A stretch of 29,760 nucleotides of DNA from an uncultured Campylobacteraceae bacterium (GCA_913057765.1 CAJXPH010000004.1:1-29760); one strand, 5' to 3'. Positions 6,838 through 15,817 are shown, numbered from the stretch's first letter. The notes: a model not told the origin generated them from the letters alone. Made by a program: numbers and translations.

Positions 6838-8671
6838 AATTTAACTTATAATGGTGTTCTAGTTTTTTCTTTAATTTATTAACAATTTTAAAACTATCTT
6901 TTAATAAATCTTTTTCCATTGTATTTAGATTATTAGGATTAATATAATTATCAATAGTTTCGGCACTATCCATTTTTTCAAGATTTGATTTTAATTTTAT
7001 AGTTAATAGAAATTTAAATGCTTCAATTAATTCCGAGGCAAATTCTTCATCTAGTTCACCAAGTTCTTTAAGTTCTTTAATTCTTCTTATTGTATTTACA
7101 CGCATTAATTTATGCTCTAAAGATAGAGTTCTAATACTTTGTACAATTATAAAAATACCACCTCTTTTAATATCGATTTCATTATCATGTTCTTTATCTT
7201 TTGAGTCAAAAACAAATCCATCGAAAAACCCTAAAGGGACATTAAAATCCATAATAATTTTTGCGAAATGCATATAGAAAGTTTTTGAAGTAGAACCTAT
7301 TTTAAATAGATACTCTTTTAATTCGGTCAGCATTTTTCTATCTTCTGTAACTGCCATTGCATCATAGAAAATTGCAAGATTCATAAAATTGTCACCACTA
7401 GGTTTTGTAATCCATTCAAAAATTAAGTTTTTAAAATCTTTTTGTCGTCTACACCAGTATGGATTTGAAACCATAATATTACCCTCACATCTAGGAAATC
7501 CAAAATCAACAAGATGTTCAGTATAATCATGAGTATATTTTAATATTTCCTCATCACTTAAAGTACAATCATCTGCAATAATAAGTGCATTATCTTGATC
7601 TGTTTTTAAAATTTGTTCAGCTCTTCCTTCACTTCCCATAACTACTAAACAAGCTTTCCCTACTAGTTCTTTAGGAGCAGTTATTTTAAATAACTTGTTC
7701 ATTACTTTTCTATTTAATTGATTAATTAATTTTGAGATAAAATCAACTTTTACGCCCTTAGCATTTAACGATTTAATGATTTTTGTAAAAGATTGTGAAG
7801 CCTCTTTTAATTCTTCAATTGTCTCAGCTTTTGAAATTTTATTTGAAACTGAAAATGTATGTGTTGCAAAGAAAGAAGATAGGGAGATTTGATCAATTAT
7901 TCCACAAATTTCATCCTGATTATTTTTAACTACAACTCGTTTTAGTCCATGTTTTGCCATAATTAATTGTGCGTTAAATAAAAAATCATTTTCATTTACA
8001 TATACAAGACCTTTATTTGATATTTTTCCAACAATATCATCAAAATCCATTCTATTTAAAATAACTTTTTCTCTAAAGTCTGAATCTGTAACAATATACA
8101 TTTCATTATTGTCATCTTTTAAAAGTAGAGTTGGAACTTTTTCTTTTTTTATTACAGTTACTGCATCAAAAATTGTAGTTTGGTATGGAAGAATAACGGC
8201 TCTATGAACATTAGCTTCTTTTACTTTTGCAACCATTAAATTTGAAAGTTCTTTATTTTTTGTATTATTAATATTAGCATTTAATTTTTGTGAAATACTT
8301 TGAAAAAAGAAAACTTCTAATGCGGGATTTTCATGTAAAGTTTTTATAAATATTGAACGTGGTAATGTATAACATATTGTTTCTTGAGTTGTGACAAAAG
8401 TATGTTTTGAATAATTTTCGATTAACGAAATGGTATCAAAAAACTCATTTGTTGAGAAGATTGATAATACTTCGTCATCAAGTTTTTCTTGCACTAAACC
8501 TTTTATAATAAAATATAAATTTTCTGGTTCACTATTTTGTTTCTGTAATATTTCATCTTTTTTTAAATAAACAATATCAAGATTTTCTGCAAATTCTTCA
8601 AGTTGTCTTTTATTTAAGTTTTCAAATGGATGAATTGATTTTATAAAGGTAGTTTGTTCAAGTATACTCAT
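6830..8671 (-). CDS. cNMP-binding / CBS / DUF294 nucleotidyltransferase-like protein (copy 1)
   Basis: A 613-residue cytoplasmic putative signalling protein. In order it has a cyclic-nucleotide-binding-like beta-roll (about 10-130, with YFIIKGLVQE), a pair of CBS domains (about 150-270), and a DUF294 nucleotidyltransferase-like domain. The last carries GSEGR (346-350) and TDQDNAL (357-363), the GS..R and D-x-D pattern of GlnD-type enzymes. A helical DUF294 C-terminal domain follows. The start at 8671 has AGAGGGA at good spacing. It is coupled to the exonuclease gene by an 8-nt overlap. Position beside ActP transporters suggests a regulatory role in acetate use, perhaps nucleotidylation of a partner; this is inference, and the ligand and target are unknown. 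Confidence 0.87.
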   Translation of the reverse strand: MSILEQTTFIKSIHPFENLNKRQLEEFAENLDIVYLKKDEILQKQNSEPENLYFIIKGLVQEKLDDEVLSIFSTNEFFDTISLIENYSKHTFVTTQETICYTLPRSIFIKTLHENPALEVFFFQSISQKLNANINNTKNKELSNLMVAKVKEANVHRAVILPYQTTIFDAVTVIKKEKVPTLLLKDDNNEMYIVTDSDFREKVILNRMDFDDIVGKISNKGLVYVNENDFLFNAQLIMAKHGLKRVVVKNNQDEICGIIDQISLSSFFATHTFSVSNKISKAETIEELKEASQSFTKIIKSLNAKGVKVDFISKLINQLNRKVMNKLFKITAPKELVGKACLVVMGSEGRAEQILKTDQDNALIIADDCTLSDEEILKYTHDYTEHLVDFGFPRCEGNIMVSNPYWCRRQKDFKNLIFEWITKPSGDNFMNLAIFYDAMAVTEDRKMLTELKEYLFKIGSTSKTFYMHFAKIIMDFNVPLGFFDGFVFDSKDKEHDNEIDIKRGGIFIIVQSIRTLSLEHKLMRVNTIRRIKELKELGELDEEFASELIEAFKFLLTIKLKSNLEKMDSAETIDNYINPNNLNTMEKDLLKDSFKIVNKLKKKLEHHYKLNYV

Positions 8672-8837
8672 GATCCCTCTTTATATTTTTTTACTTACTA
8701 TATAACTATATCTTATTAATAAGTCTAACTTAAAATGAATAAAGTTGTTATTATTATTTATGTAAATTTTTGAAAAAAAAGTGTGATTTTATAGGAAATA
8801 ATGTAAGAAAAATGGAATTTAATTAAAAAGTAGTGTT

Positions 8838-8869
8838 TTTCATCAAAGGAAGTAAATCCTTTGATGAAA
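8838..8869 (-). terminator. Hairpin after actP1, probable terminator
   Basis: A 13-bp stem (TTTCATCAAAGGA / TCCTTTGATGAAA) with an AGTAAA loop lies 17 nt after the actP1 stop. There is no immediate T-run on the minus strand (AAAAACACTAC, then TTTTT), so termination is likely but not classical. Confidence 0.55.
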
Positions 8870-8886
8870 GTTTATAAAAATTTGTA

Positions 8887-10536
8887 TTAGTGGTCAACTG
8901 CTCCAGCTGAACCAATACCTGTATTTGCTCTCACATTTTGAGCTCTAAATTTCTCTTTTTCATCTTTCCCTCTTTGAGAGTTATCTGTTGTAGAGAAGAA
9001 CCAGATTCCAACAAATGCAATTGTTACTGAGAATAGTGCAGGGTGTTTATATGGGAAGATTGCTTCTGCATTTCCTAAAATTTGTACCCAAACAATTGGC
9101 CCAACAATAACTAAAGTAACAGCAGTGATAAGACCAATAAATCCACCAATGAATGCACCTCTAGTTGTTAATCCTCTCCAGTAAATAGATAAGAATAAAA
9201 TTGGGAAGTTTGCAGATGCTGCAATACCGAATGCTAATCCAACCATATAAGCAATATTTTGTGATTCAAATGCGATACCTAATGTAACCCCAACAATTCC
9301 TACAATAATAACAGTAATTTTAGAGATTCTAATTTCTTGTTCTTCTGTACAATCTGGATTGATAACGTTTGCATAAATATCATGAGAAATTGCAGATGCA
9401 CCGGCAAGTGTTAACCCAGATACAACTGCTAAAATAGTAGCAAATGCAACAGCTGAAATAAATCCTAAGAATGCATTTCCACCTAACATATGTGATAAGT
9501 GAATTGAAGCCATGTTATTTCCACCAAATAATTTACCATCTACAAAGTATTCAGCACCTTCGGCAGAGTTTAAGAATGCGATTGCACCAAAACCAACAAT
9601 AGTAATAATAATCCAGAAATATCCAACAAAACCAGTTGCATAAACAACAGATTTTCTAGCTTCTTTAGCATTACCAACTGTAAAGAATCTCATAAGTACA
9701 TGTGGTAAACCAGCAGTACCAAGCATTAAAGCCATACCTAAAGATATAGCAGAAATAGGATCAGAAATAAATCCACCTGGAGCTAGAATTGATTCACCTG
9801 CTGTGTGATTTTCAGTTGCTTTAACAGCTAAAGATTCAAATGAGAAGTCAAAGTGATATAAAACCATAACTGCCATAAATGATACACCTGTTAATAATAA
9901 ACAAGCTTTAATAATTTGTACCCAAGTAGTTGCAAGCATACCACCAAAAGTAACATAAACAATCATTAATGCACCAACCATAAGCACTGCAAATTCATAC
10001 TCCATACCAAATAGTACTTGAATAAGTTTACCTGCCCCAACCATTTGAGCAATTAGATATAAAATAACAACAGATAGTGATCCAAATGCAGCTAATGTTC
10101 TAATTTCTTTTTGACCAAGTCTATATGCAGCAATATCTGCAAAAGTAAATTTACCTAAGTTTCTTAACTTTTCAGCCATAAAGAATAAAATAATTGGCCA
10201 ACCAACTAAGAATGATACAGCATAGATAACACCATCATAACCTTTTAAATAAATAAGACCAGAAACTCCAAGGAAAGCAGCGGCAGACATATAATCTCCA
10301 GCAATTGCTAAACCATTTTGGAAACCTGTAATTCCTCCACCAGCAGTATAGAAGTCAGATGCTGATTTTGTTTTTCTTGCAGCCCAGTAAGTAATACCAA
10401 GTGTACCAACAATAAAAACAAAAAACATAATAATTGCAGGAATATTAAGTTCTCTTTTTACTGCTTCAAATTCTGCATCACCAGCAGCAAATGCACTAAG
10501 TGCAAATATTGTAATAAGTGCTAATATTTTAAACAT
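8887..10536 (-). CDS. actP: Cation/acetate symporter ActP (copy 1)
   Basis: A 549-residue inner-membrane transporter of the solute:sodium symporter (SSS) family, the usual ActP length. The N-terminus (MFKILALITIFALSAFAAGD) looks like a signal sequence, as in ActP proteins. About 13 further hydrophobic segments follow, with conserved ASDFYTAGGGI, GDYMSAAAFLG, and GTAGLPHVLMRFFTVG. It should carry acetate and related short-chain carboxylates inward with a cation. Its start shares one base with the DUF485 stop (TAATG), so the pair is translationally coupled. It is closely similar along its whole length to actP copy 2; both copies end in GSxGAVDH. The relaxed range of substrates is family knowledge, not visible here. 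Confidence 0.94.
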   Translation of the reverse strand: MFKILALITIFALSAFAAGDAEFEAVKRELNIPAIIMFFVFIVGTLGITYWAARKTKSASDFYTAGGGITGFQNGLAIAGDYMSAAAFLGVSGLIYLKGYDGVIYAVSFLVGWPIILFFMAEKLRNLGKFTFADIAAYRLGQKEIRTLAAFGSLSVVILYLIAQMVGAGKLIQVLFGMEYEFAVLMVGALMIVYVTFGGMLATTWVQIIKACLLLTGVSFMAVMVLYHFDFSFESLAVKATENHTAGESILAPGGFISDPISAISLGMALMLGTAGLPHVLMRFFTVGNAKEARKSVVYATGFVGYFWIIITIVGFGAIAFLNSAEGAEYFVDGKLFGGNNMASIHLSHMLGGNAFLGFISAVAFATILAVVSGLTLAGASAISHDIYANVINPDCTEEQEIRISKITVIIVGIVGVTLGIAFESQNIAYMVGLAFGIAASANFPILFLSIYWRGLTTRGAFIGGFIGLITAVTLVIVGPIVWVQILGNAEAIFPYKHPALFSVTIAFVGIWFFSTTDNSQRGKDEKEKFRAQNVRANTGIGSAGAVDH

Positions 10537-10850
10537 TATAATAAATCCTTTACATCATCTTTAATTTCATTAGTTAAATCTTCAAACTCACCATTTGCTC
10601 TTTTTACATAGATTAATGTAGTTATAAAACTAATTACTAATATTGCTAATGCAATAGGAAATGCAACAGTAGTTAAACCGTCACCAATTTTTGTAGCTAA
10701 TACTTCTTTGTTGAATGCAATTGTTAAAATAAATGCATAGAACATTACAAGTACAAAAATACCTAACTTAATACCAAAGCTGTTTCTTTTCGAAACTAGC
10801 TCTTGATATTTCGGATTGTTTTCAATCCTCTCTACTAATTCGTCCTTCAT
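10536..10850 (-). CDS. DUF485 membrane protein, ActP partner (copy 1)
   Basis: A 104-residue inner-membrane protein of the DUF485 (YjcH) family, which usually precedes actP. It has a charged N-terminus, two hydrophobic segments (about 28-48 and 60-82) and an acidic C-terminal tail (DLTNEIKDDVKDLL). Length equals E. coli YjcH. An AGGGGAAA ribosome site precedes the ATG. It is first in the operon and coupled to actP by TAATG. Its precise job beside ActP is not established. Confidence 0.9.
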   Translation of the reverse strand: MKDELVERIENNPKYQELVSKRNSFGIKLGIFVLVMFYAFILTIAFNKEVLATKIGDGLTTVAFPIALAILVISFITTLIYVKRANGEFEDLTNEIKDDVKDLL

Positions 10851-10914
10851 CTTTTCCCCTTCATTTTCTTAAGATCGTCCTTCATAAGAAAAATTAATGA
10901 TGTTAATATGTCAA

Positions 10915-10951
10915 ATTATAAGTTCTACTTAAGGGTAGCAATAACATAGCA
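10915..10951 (-). promoter_or_regulatory. Promoter region of DUF485-actP1 with two TAGCA boxes
   Basis: TAGCA occurs at 10936-10940 and 10947-10951, 11 bp apart. TATAAT on minus is at 10915-10920, leaving 15 nt between box and -10, against 11 nt at pta. The box pair is clear; the -10 assignment is less certain. Confidence 0.55.
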
Positions 10952-10989
10952 TATAAAACATTGTTATTATTACATATGAAAAATCAATT

Positions 10990-11037
10990 ATTGTACATGT
11001 TATGTACTAATTATGTAAGAAAGTTCTAAATTATGTA
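10990..11037. promoter_or_regulatory. TTATGTA-type direct repeats upstream of actP1 boxes
   Basis: TGTA cores occur at 10992, 11003 and 11014 (11 bp apart) and again at 11034, mostly within TTATGTA. They lie about 40-85 bp upstream of the TAGCA pair. A matching TTACATA pair, also 11 bp apart, lies next to the boxes of the DUF4212 operon at 18252-18269. Possible second regulator site. Confidence 0.35.
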
Positions 11038-11059
11038 GAAAGGTAACAAAATATGATTA

Positions 11060-11092
11060 TACTACAGATACCTATTTATGGTACCTGTAGTA
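11060..11092 (-). other. Second hairpin downstream of actP2
   Basis: A 13-bp inverted repeat with a 7-nt loop. The only imperfect position (11068 with 11084) is an A-C mismatch in plus-strand RNA but a G-U pair in minus-strand RNA. This suggests it acts in the actP2 transcript, about 66 nt past the stop. No clean T-run follows. Confidence 0.45.
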
Positions 11093-11126
11093 CAGTTTTG
11101 GATCAAATAGAGTTATCAAATAGTCT

Positions 11127-11160
11127 TAAATGTACAAATTTTATACAAATTGTACATTTA
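11127..11160 (-). other. Hairpin containing the actP2 stop codon
   Basis: An 11-bp perfect stem (TAAATGTACAA / TTGTACATTTA) with a 12-nt loop. Its right arm includes the actP2 stop (11158-11160). It lacks a following T-run on minus, so it may be a 3'-end stabiliser or a weak terminator. Confidence 0.5.
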
Positions 11161-12810
11161 ATGATCAACAGCACCGTCAGAACCAAAACCAGTTTCCGCT
11201 CTAACACTTTGAGCTTCAAATGCTTTAATTTCATCTTTTGCTCTTTGTGATTTATCAGTAATTGAGAAAAACCAAATACCTATAAATGCTACAGACACAG
11301 AGAAAAGTGCAGGATGTTTGTAAGGGAAAATAGGTGTTTCATTTCCTAATACTGATACCCAAACAACAGGACCTAAGATTACTAGTACAACAGCTGTAAT
11401 TAAACCTAACATACCACCAATAAATGCTCCTCTTGTTGTTAATTTAGACCAATAAATTGATAAGAAAAGAATTGGGAAGTTTGCAGAGGCAGCAATAGCA
11501 AATGCAAGACCAACCATGAATGCAATATTTTGGTGTTCAAATGCAATACCAAGTAATACACCAACGACACCAATTACAATTACTGCTCTTTTAGAAACTG
11601 CCATTTCTTTTGATTCATCAGCTTTCCCTTTACAAATAACATTTGCGTAAATGTCATGAGAAATTGCAGAAGCACCCGCTAGCGTAAGACCAGAAACAAC
11701 TGCTAAAATTGTTGCAAATGCAACTGCTGAAATAAATCCTAAGAAGATATCTCCTCCAACAACATGTGATAAGTGAATTGCAGCCATGTTATTTCCACCA
11801 AATAGTTTCCCATCAACAAAGTATGCAGCACCTGCATCAGAGTTTAAGAAAACAATTGCTCCCAGACCAATAACAGCAATAACTAAATAAAAGTAACCAA
11901 TAAATCCTGTTGCATAAACAACTGATTTTCTTGCTTCTTTGGCATTACCAACTGTAAAGAATCTCATAAGTACATGTGGCAAACCAGCAGTACCAAGCAT
12001 TAATGCAAGTCCTAAAGATATTGCAGAAATTGGATCGGATATGAACCCACCAGGTTCCATAATATCCTGTCCTAATTTATGAGTTTCAACTGCTTTTGTT
12101 GCAAGCTGTGTGAAATCAAAATTAAATTGCTGTAAAACCATAAATGCCATAAAAGTAACACCAGATAATAATAAAACAGCTTTAATAATTTGAACCCAAG
12201 TAGTTGCAAGCATACCACCAAATGTTACATAAATAATCATCATAACACCAACTAAGATTACAGCATATTCATACTCTAAACCAAATAGTACTTGGATTAA
12301 TTTTCCTGATCCAACCATTTGGGCAATTAAGTATAAAGTAACAACAGATAATGAACCAAATGCTGCTAATGTTCTAATCTCTTTTTGTCCAAGTCTAAAT
12401 GCTGCAATATCAGCAAATGTAAACTTACCTAAGTTTCTTAATTTTTCAGCCATTAAGAATAAAATTACTGGCCAACCTACTAAAAATCCAACTGCATAAA
12501 CAAGACCATCATATCCTTTTAAATAAACAAGACCAGATAATCCTAAGAAAGATGCTGCTGACATATAATCTCCAGCAATTGCCATACCATTTTGGAATCC
12601 AGAAATTCCACCACCTGCTGTATAGAAATCACTTGCAGATTTAGTTTTACTTGCCGCCCAATAAGTAATACCTAATGTTGCTCCAATGAAAATAAAGAAC
12701 ATAACAATTGCTGGAATGTTAATATCTCTTTTTGATGCCTCAAATGTTGCATCCCCAGCTGCAAACATTGCAACTGCTAAAATTGAAATTAGTGCTAAAA
12801 TTCTTAACAT
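11158..12810 (-). CDS. actP: Cation/acetate symporter ActP (copy 2)
   Basis: A 550-residue SSS-family inner-membrane symporter, paralogous along its whole length to the copy at 8887-10536. It has the same signal-like N-terminus (MLRILALISILAVAMFAAGD), ASDFYTAGGGI, GDYMSAASFLG, GTAGLPHVLMRFFTVGN and a C-terminus ending GFGSDGAVDH. Differences concentrate in the loops, for example the segment before EPGGFISDPISA, and after ISHDIYANVI (CKGKADESKEMA here). Its start overlaps the DUF485 stop by one base (TAATG). It is the upstream member of two consecutive DUF485-actP operons. Likely role is uptake of acetate or related acids; a difference in affinity or substrate between copies is plausible but unproven. 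Confidence 0.94.
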   Translation of the reverse strand: MLRILALISILAVAMFAAGDATFEASKRDINIPAIVMFFIFIGATLGITYWAASKTKSASDFYTAGGGISGFQNGMAIAGDYMSAASFLGLSGLVYLKGYDGLVYAVGFLVGWPVILFLMAEKLRNLGKFTFADIAAFRLGQKEIRTLAAFGSLSVVTLYLIAQMVGSGKLIQVLFGLEYEYAVILVGVMMIIYVTFGGMLATTWVQIIKAVLLLSGVTFMAFMVLQQFNFDFTQLATKAVETHKLGQDIMEPGGFISDPISAISLGLALMLGTAGLPHVLMRFFTVGNAKEARKSVVYATGFIGYFYLVIAVIGLGAIVFLNSDAGAAYFVDGKLFGGNNMAAIHLSHVVGGDIFLGFISAVAFATILAVVSGLTLAGASAISHDIYANVICKGKADESKEMAVSKRAVIVIGVVGVLLGIAFEHQNIAFMVGLAFAIAASANFPILFLSIYWSKLTTRGAFIGGMLGLITAVVLVILGPVVWVSVLGNETPIFPYKHPALFSVSVAFIGIWFFSITDKSQRAKDEIKAFEAQSVRAETGFGSDGAVDH

Positions 12811-13124
12811 TATAATAGATCCTTTACATCTTCTCTTACTTTTTCAGTTAAGTCTTCAAACTCATTATTTGCTCTACTTACATAGATTAATGTTGTTATG
12901 AAGCTGATAATAATAATTGCAGCTGCAACAGGAAATGCTATTGTCATAACACCTTCACCAATTCTTGTCCCCAATATTGTTGGGTTAAATGCAATTGTCA
13001 AGATATATGCATAAAACATTACTAATACAAAAATACCTAGTTTTAAAGCAAAACTAGTTCTCTTTTTTACTAAGGCCTGATAATCAGGGTTAGCTTTAAT
13101 TTTTTCTACTAATTCATCATTCAT
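12810..13124 (-). CDS. DUF485 membrane protein, ActP partner (copy 2)
   Basis: A 104-residue paralogue of the DUF485 protein at 10536-10850, same length and visibly similar throughout (shared KLGIFVLVMFYA, ISFITTLIYV, FEDLT, DVKDLL). It has two hydrophobic segments. A strong GGAGAGGA ribosome site precedes the ATG. It is coupled to actP2 by TAATG overlap. Upstream lie two TAGCAT boxes and an extended -10. Confidence 0.9.
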   Translation of the reverse strand: MNDELVEKIKANPDYQALVKKRTSFALKLGIFVLVMFYAYILTIAFNPTILGTRIGEGVMTIAFPVAAAIIIISFITTLIYVSRANNEFEDLTEKVREDVKDLL

Positions 13125-13153
13125 AGAAACGTCCTCTCCTCTAGTATTATTTT

Positions 13154-13198
13154 TTTATATCACTTTCCTTCATGTTTTTAATAGCATTAGAATAGCAT
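13154..13198 (-). promoter_or_regulatory. Promoter region of DUF485-actP2 with two TAGCAT boxes
   Basis: TAGCAT occurs at 13182-13187 and 13193-13198, 11 bp apart. The shared 17-mer including flanks (TAGCATTAGAATAGCAT) is identical to part of the pta array. A likely extended -10 on minus is TGATATAAA (hexamer 13154-13159), 22 nt from the nearer box, one 11-bp step farther than at pta. Confidence 0.55.
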
Positions 13199-13313
13199 TA
13201 TAAAAATAATGTAAAATTATACATCGATTCTTTTTTAGATTAGTTTAAAAGTTGATTGTTAAGTCAAGATTAAGATCAGAGTATTAGTTATTTAAATATA
13301 GTTATAAGGAAAT

Positions 13314-13344
13314 GTAGCAAGAAAATAATACTATTTTCTGCTAC
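13314..13344 (-). terminator. Hairpin after exonuclease copy 2
   Basis: A 13-bp stem (GTAGCA-GAAAATA / TATTTTC-TGCTAC) with a single bulged A at 13320 and an ATAC loop, 18 nt past the stop. There is no T-run, so termination is uncertain. Its arms contain TAGCA and TGCTA. Confidence 0.45.
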
Positions 13345-13361
13345 TTAAGATAGTTTGATTA

Positions 13362-13997
13362 TTATTGTCCCGGGTAAAAAGTAGAATTTGCAGGTGTCAT
13401 TTCTCTTAATTTTAAGAAAATCATCGATGTCATAATTGCATCATTTAATGCATCATGCTTTCCTAGTTCTGGGATTTCTAGCTCTTTCATGATCGTATCG
13501 AATTTTAAATCAACAAATGCATATTCAGAATTTTTTGGTCTAGTTTTATAATACATTGAAGATACTTCAATTGAGTGGTTAGGAAGTTTTATACCAATGT
13601 ATTTTTTAGTATATTTTGAAATCATAGCAATATCAAATTTTATGTAATATCCCACAATTGACCTATTCCCAATAAATTCCAAAAGTTCCATTATTGCATC
13701 TTTAGGATCTCGTGCATTTTCTAAATCAATAGGTCTTATTTGATGTATCTTTATAGATTCTTCTGTAACATTTTTTGAAGGTTTTACAAAAATATTTAAT
13801 GTTTTTCTCATTAATATTTTATTTTCTTTTATAATTACAGCACCTATAGAAAGGATTTCATCTTTTTTAGGATTTAAACCTGTTGTTTCACAATCTAAAC
13901 AAACATACTCATCGTGTGGAGGTTTATCGTAAAGAAAAGCATATCTCTCATCTTTTAGATTTTTCCTTTGCCAGTTTTTTATTATATTTGCAAACAT
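13362..13997 (-). CDS. DnaQ-like DEDDh 3'-5' exonuclease (copy 2)
   Basis: A 211-residue paralogue of the exonuclease at 6217-6837. Exo I CLDCETTGL has Asp35 and Glu37, and Exo III is HDALNDAIMT, so all visible catalytic positions are kept. Both copies share the unusual N-terminal RKNLKDERYAFLYDKP-like segment. The start shares one base with the stop of the DUF294 gene (TAATG). As with copy 1, the small size and pairing argue against a role as replicative epsilon subunit. The substrate is unknown. Confidence 0.85.
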   Translation of the reverse strand: MFANIIKNWQRKNLKDERYAFLYDKPPHDEYVCLDCETTGLNPKKDEILSIGAVIIKENKILMRKTLNIFVKPSKNVTEESIKIHQIRPIDLENARDPKDAIMELLEFIGNRSIVGYYIKFDIAMISKYTKKYIGIKLPNHSIEVSSMYYKTRPKNSEYAFVDLKFDTIMKELEIPELGKHDALNDAIMTSMIFLKLREMTPANSTFYPGQ

Positions 13998-15817
13998 TAT
14001 GAAATCTTATCAGTTTTAAATGAGTAGGTAATAAACTTTTTAAAATCATTAACAATTTTAAAACTGTCTTTTAATAAATCTCTTTCAATTTTACCTAAAG
14101 AGTGAGTATCTATTTCATTGTTTATTTTTTTATTATCTTGTAGCATTATTAGTTGAGCTTTAAGTCTTAATGTATTTAGAACATCAAATGCTTCGAGTAA
14201 TTCATGTGCCATATCATGTTCTAATATTTTTTTACTCTCTAATATTTTTATTCTTTTTATAGTAGTTGTTTCTCTAATTCTCTCTCTTAAAGCAAGTGAT
14301 CTGATACCTTGTACTATTGGAAAAACACCAGTTTTCTTAATATCAATAACATATGTTTTAGTCATAAAGTTTGCAACAGTACTTGGAGTATCAAATGTTA
14401 AAGTTGCTTTTGCAAAATATGCCATAAACACATCTTTATCATGAAGTTTATTAAACAAATCATCTTTTAAATTAATTAATAAATTTTTATCTCCTGCAAC
14501 TGCATAAGCATCAAAGAAAATTGCAAGATCCATATAGTTTTGCATATCTGGTGCTTCAATCCATCTTGCTGTCTCTTTTTTATATTCTTCAACATTTTTA
14601 CACCAAAATGGGTTTGAAACCATAATATTACCTTCACATGGAGGGTAACCAAAATCTATAAGTATCTCTGTCATTTTTTCCATGTAAGGTCTATATTGTT
14701 CTACATCTGTATGATCACAAACTACAAGTGCATTATCTTGGTCAGTTTTTAAAATTTGCTCATTTCTTCCTTCACTTCCCATAACAATAAAACATGCACT
14801 ATTTTGTAATTCTTCTGGAATAAGTAATGTATATAATTTTTTATAAACTTTTGTATTTAATTGACCAATTAAATTTGAAATATGATTAACTTTTACACCT
14901 TTTGCATTTAGTGTTTTAATAGTATTAATAAGTTCTATACTTGCATCTTTTAAATCTTCTATATTTTTTGCATTTTTAATTTTTGAATCAACAACATATG
15001 TATGATTTGCAAAATGTGAAAGTACATCTATTTGTTCTAAGATTCCAATCATATTTCCATCGTTATCAACTACACCAACTCTTTTTATATTTTTTTTAAT
15101 TAACAGAGAAAAAGAATCAAAAAGAAAATCATCTTGATTTACAGAGAGTAGGGGGAATATTGCTATATCATCAACAGAGATAGTTAAATCTCTTCCTTCT
15201 AATAATACTTTAACTTTTAGTAATGAGTCTGTAATAATTCCATATTTACCATTCTCTTTTCTTACAATAATAGTTGAAGTCTTAAACTCCATCGATTTCT
15301 CGATTGCATCAATAAGTTGTGTCCCTGAATTAACTATACAAGGTGGATGTAAAACAGTATCACTTACTTTGGCAATCATAAATGTTGAAAGCTCTGAAGT
15401 ATATTCTTTATCTTTTAACGTTTGAAATTTTGTCACTAGATTATTTAAGAAAAAATCTTTAAACCCATCATTTTTTTCAATTAGTTCAAGAAAAACTTTT
15501 TTTTCAATTTCATAACAAATTAGGTCTTCATAAACTTTAAAAGTATTATTTGTCTTACCATATATTAATGAATTTGCATCAAAAGAATCTTCATAGTGAT
15601 AATCTACAAGTACTTCTTCCTCTTCATTGTGTTCATGAACACATCCTTTTATAATAACAAAGAAATGATCTGGTATCTTTTCTGGAGTAATTATAATTTC
15701 ATCTTTAGGATAATAGGCAATATCCATATGTCTAATACATCTATCCATCTGCTCTTCTGTTAATAATTCAAAAGGGTGAATATTTGATAAAAAAGATTTT
15801 TGATCACGAAGACTCAT
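13997..15817 (-). CDS. cNMP-binding / CBS / DUF294 nucleotidyltransferase-like protein (copy 2)
   Basis: A 606-residue paralogue of the protein at 6830-8671 with the same architecture: cyclic-nucleotide-binding-like N-terminus (about 10-130; FFVIIKGCVHE), two CBS repeats (about 150-275), a DUF294 core with GSEGR (347-351) and TDQDNAL (358-364), and a helical C-terminus. The N-terminal sensor and CBS parts differ much more between copies than the core, suggesting different input signals but the same output. AAGGA precedes the ATG. It is coupled to exonuclease copy 2. A single TAGCAT box lies upstream at 15958, 11 nt from a TATAAA. Confidence 0.87.
   Translation of the reverse strand: MSLRDQKSFLSNIHPFELLTEEQMDRCIRHMDIAYYPKDEIIITPEKIPDHFFVIIKGCVHEHNEEEEVLVDYHYEDSFDANSLIYGKTNNTFKVYEDLICYEIEKKVFLELIEKNDGFKDFFLNNLVTKFQTLKDKEYTSELSTFMIAKVSDTVLHPPCIVNSGTQLIDAIEKSMEFKTSTIIVRKENGKYGIITDSLLKVKVLLEGRDLTISVDDIAIFPLLSVNQDDFLFDSFSLLIKKNIKRVGVVDNDGNMIGILEQIDVLSHFANHTYVVDSKIKNAKNIEDLKDASIELINTIKTLNAKGVKVNHISNLIGQLNTKVYKKLYTLLIPEELQNSACFIVMGSEGRNEQILKTDQDNALVVCDHTDVEQYRPYMEKMTEILIDFGYPPCEGNIMVSNPFWCKNVEEYKKETARWIEAPDMQNYMDLAIFFDAYAVAGDKNLLINLKDDLFNKLHDKDVFMAYFAKATLTFDTPSTVANFMTKTYVIDIKKTGVFPIVQGIRSLALRERIRETTTIKRIKILESKKILEHDMAHELLEAFDVLNTLRLKAQLIMLQDNKKINNEIDTHSLGKIERDLLKDSFKIVNDFKKFITYSFKTDKIS

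Larger units (their letters stand above)
10851..11157. other. 307-nt intergenic region between the two actP operons
   Basis: No gene is convincing here; a 65-codon plus-strand frame from 11053 runs antisense into the end of actP2. From right to left it holds a hairpin at the actP2 stop (11127-11160), a second hairpin (11060-11092), TTATGTA-type repeats (10990-11037), two TAGCA boxes (10936-10951) and a TATAAT -10 (10915-10920) for DUF485-actP1. Confidence 0.7.

Noticed and set aside
11053..11250. 65-codon plus-strand frame in the gap between actP operons
   Set aside because: It begins beside a hairpin, runs antisense into the end of actP2 and looks like translated repeat and UTR sequence.
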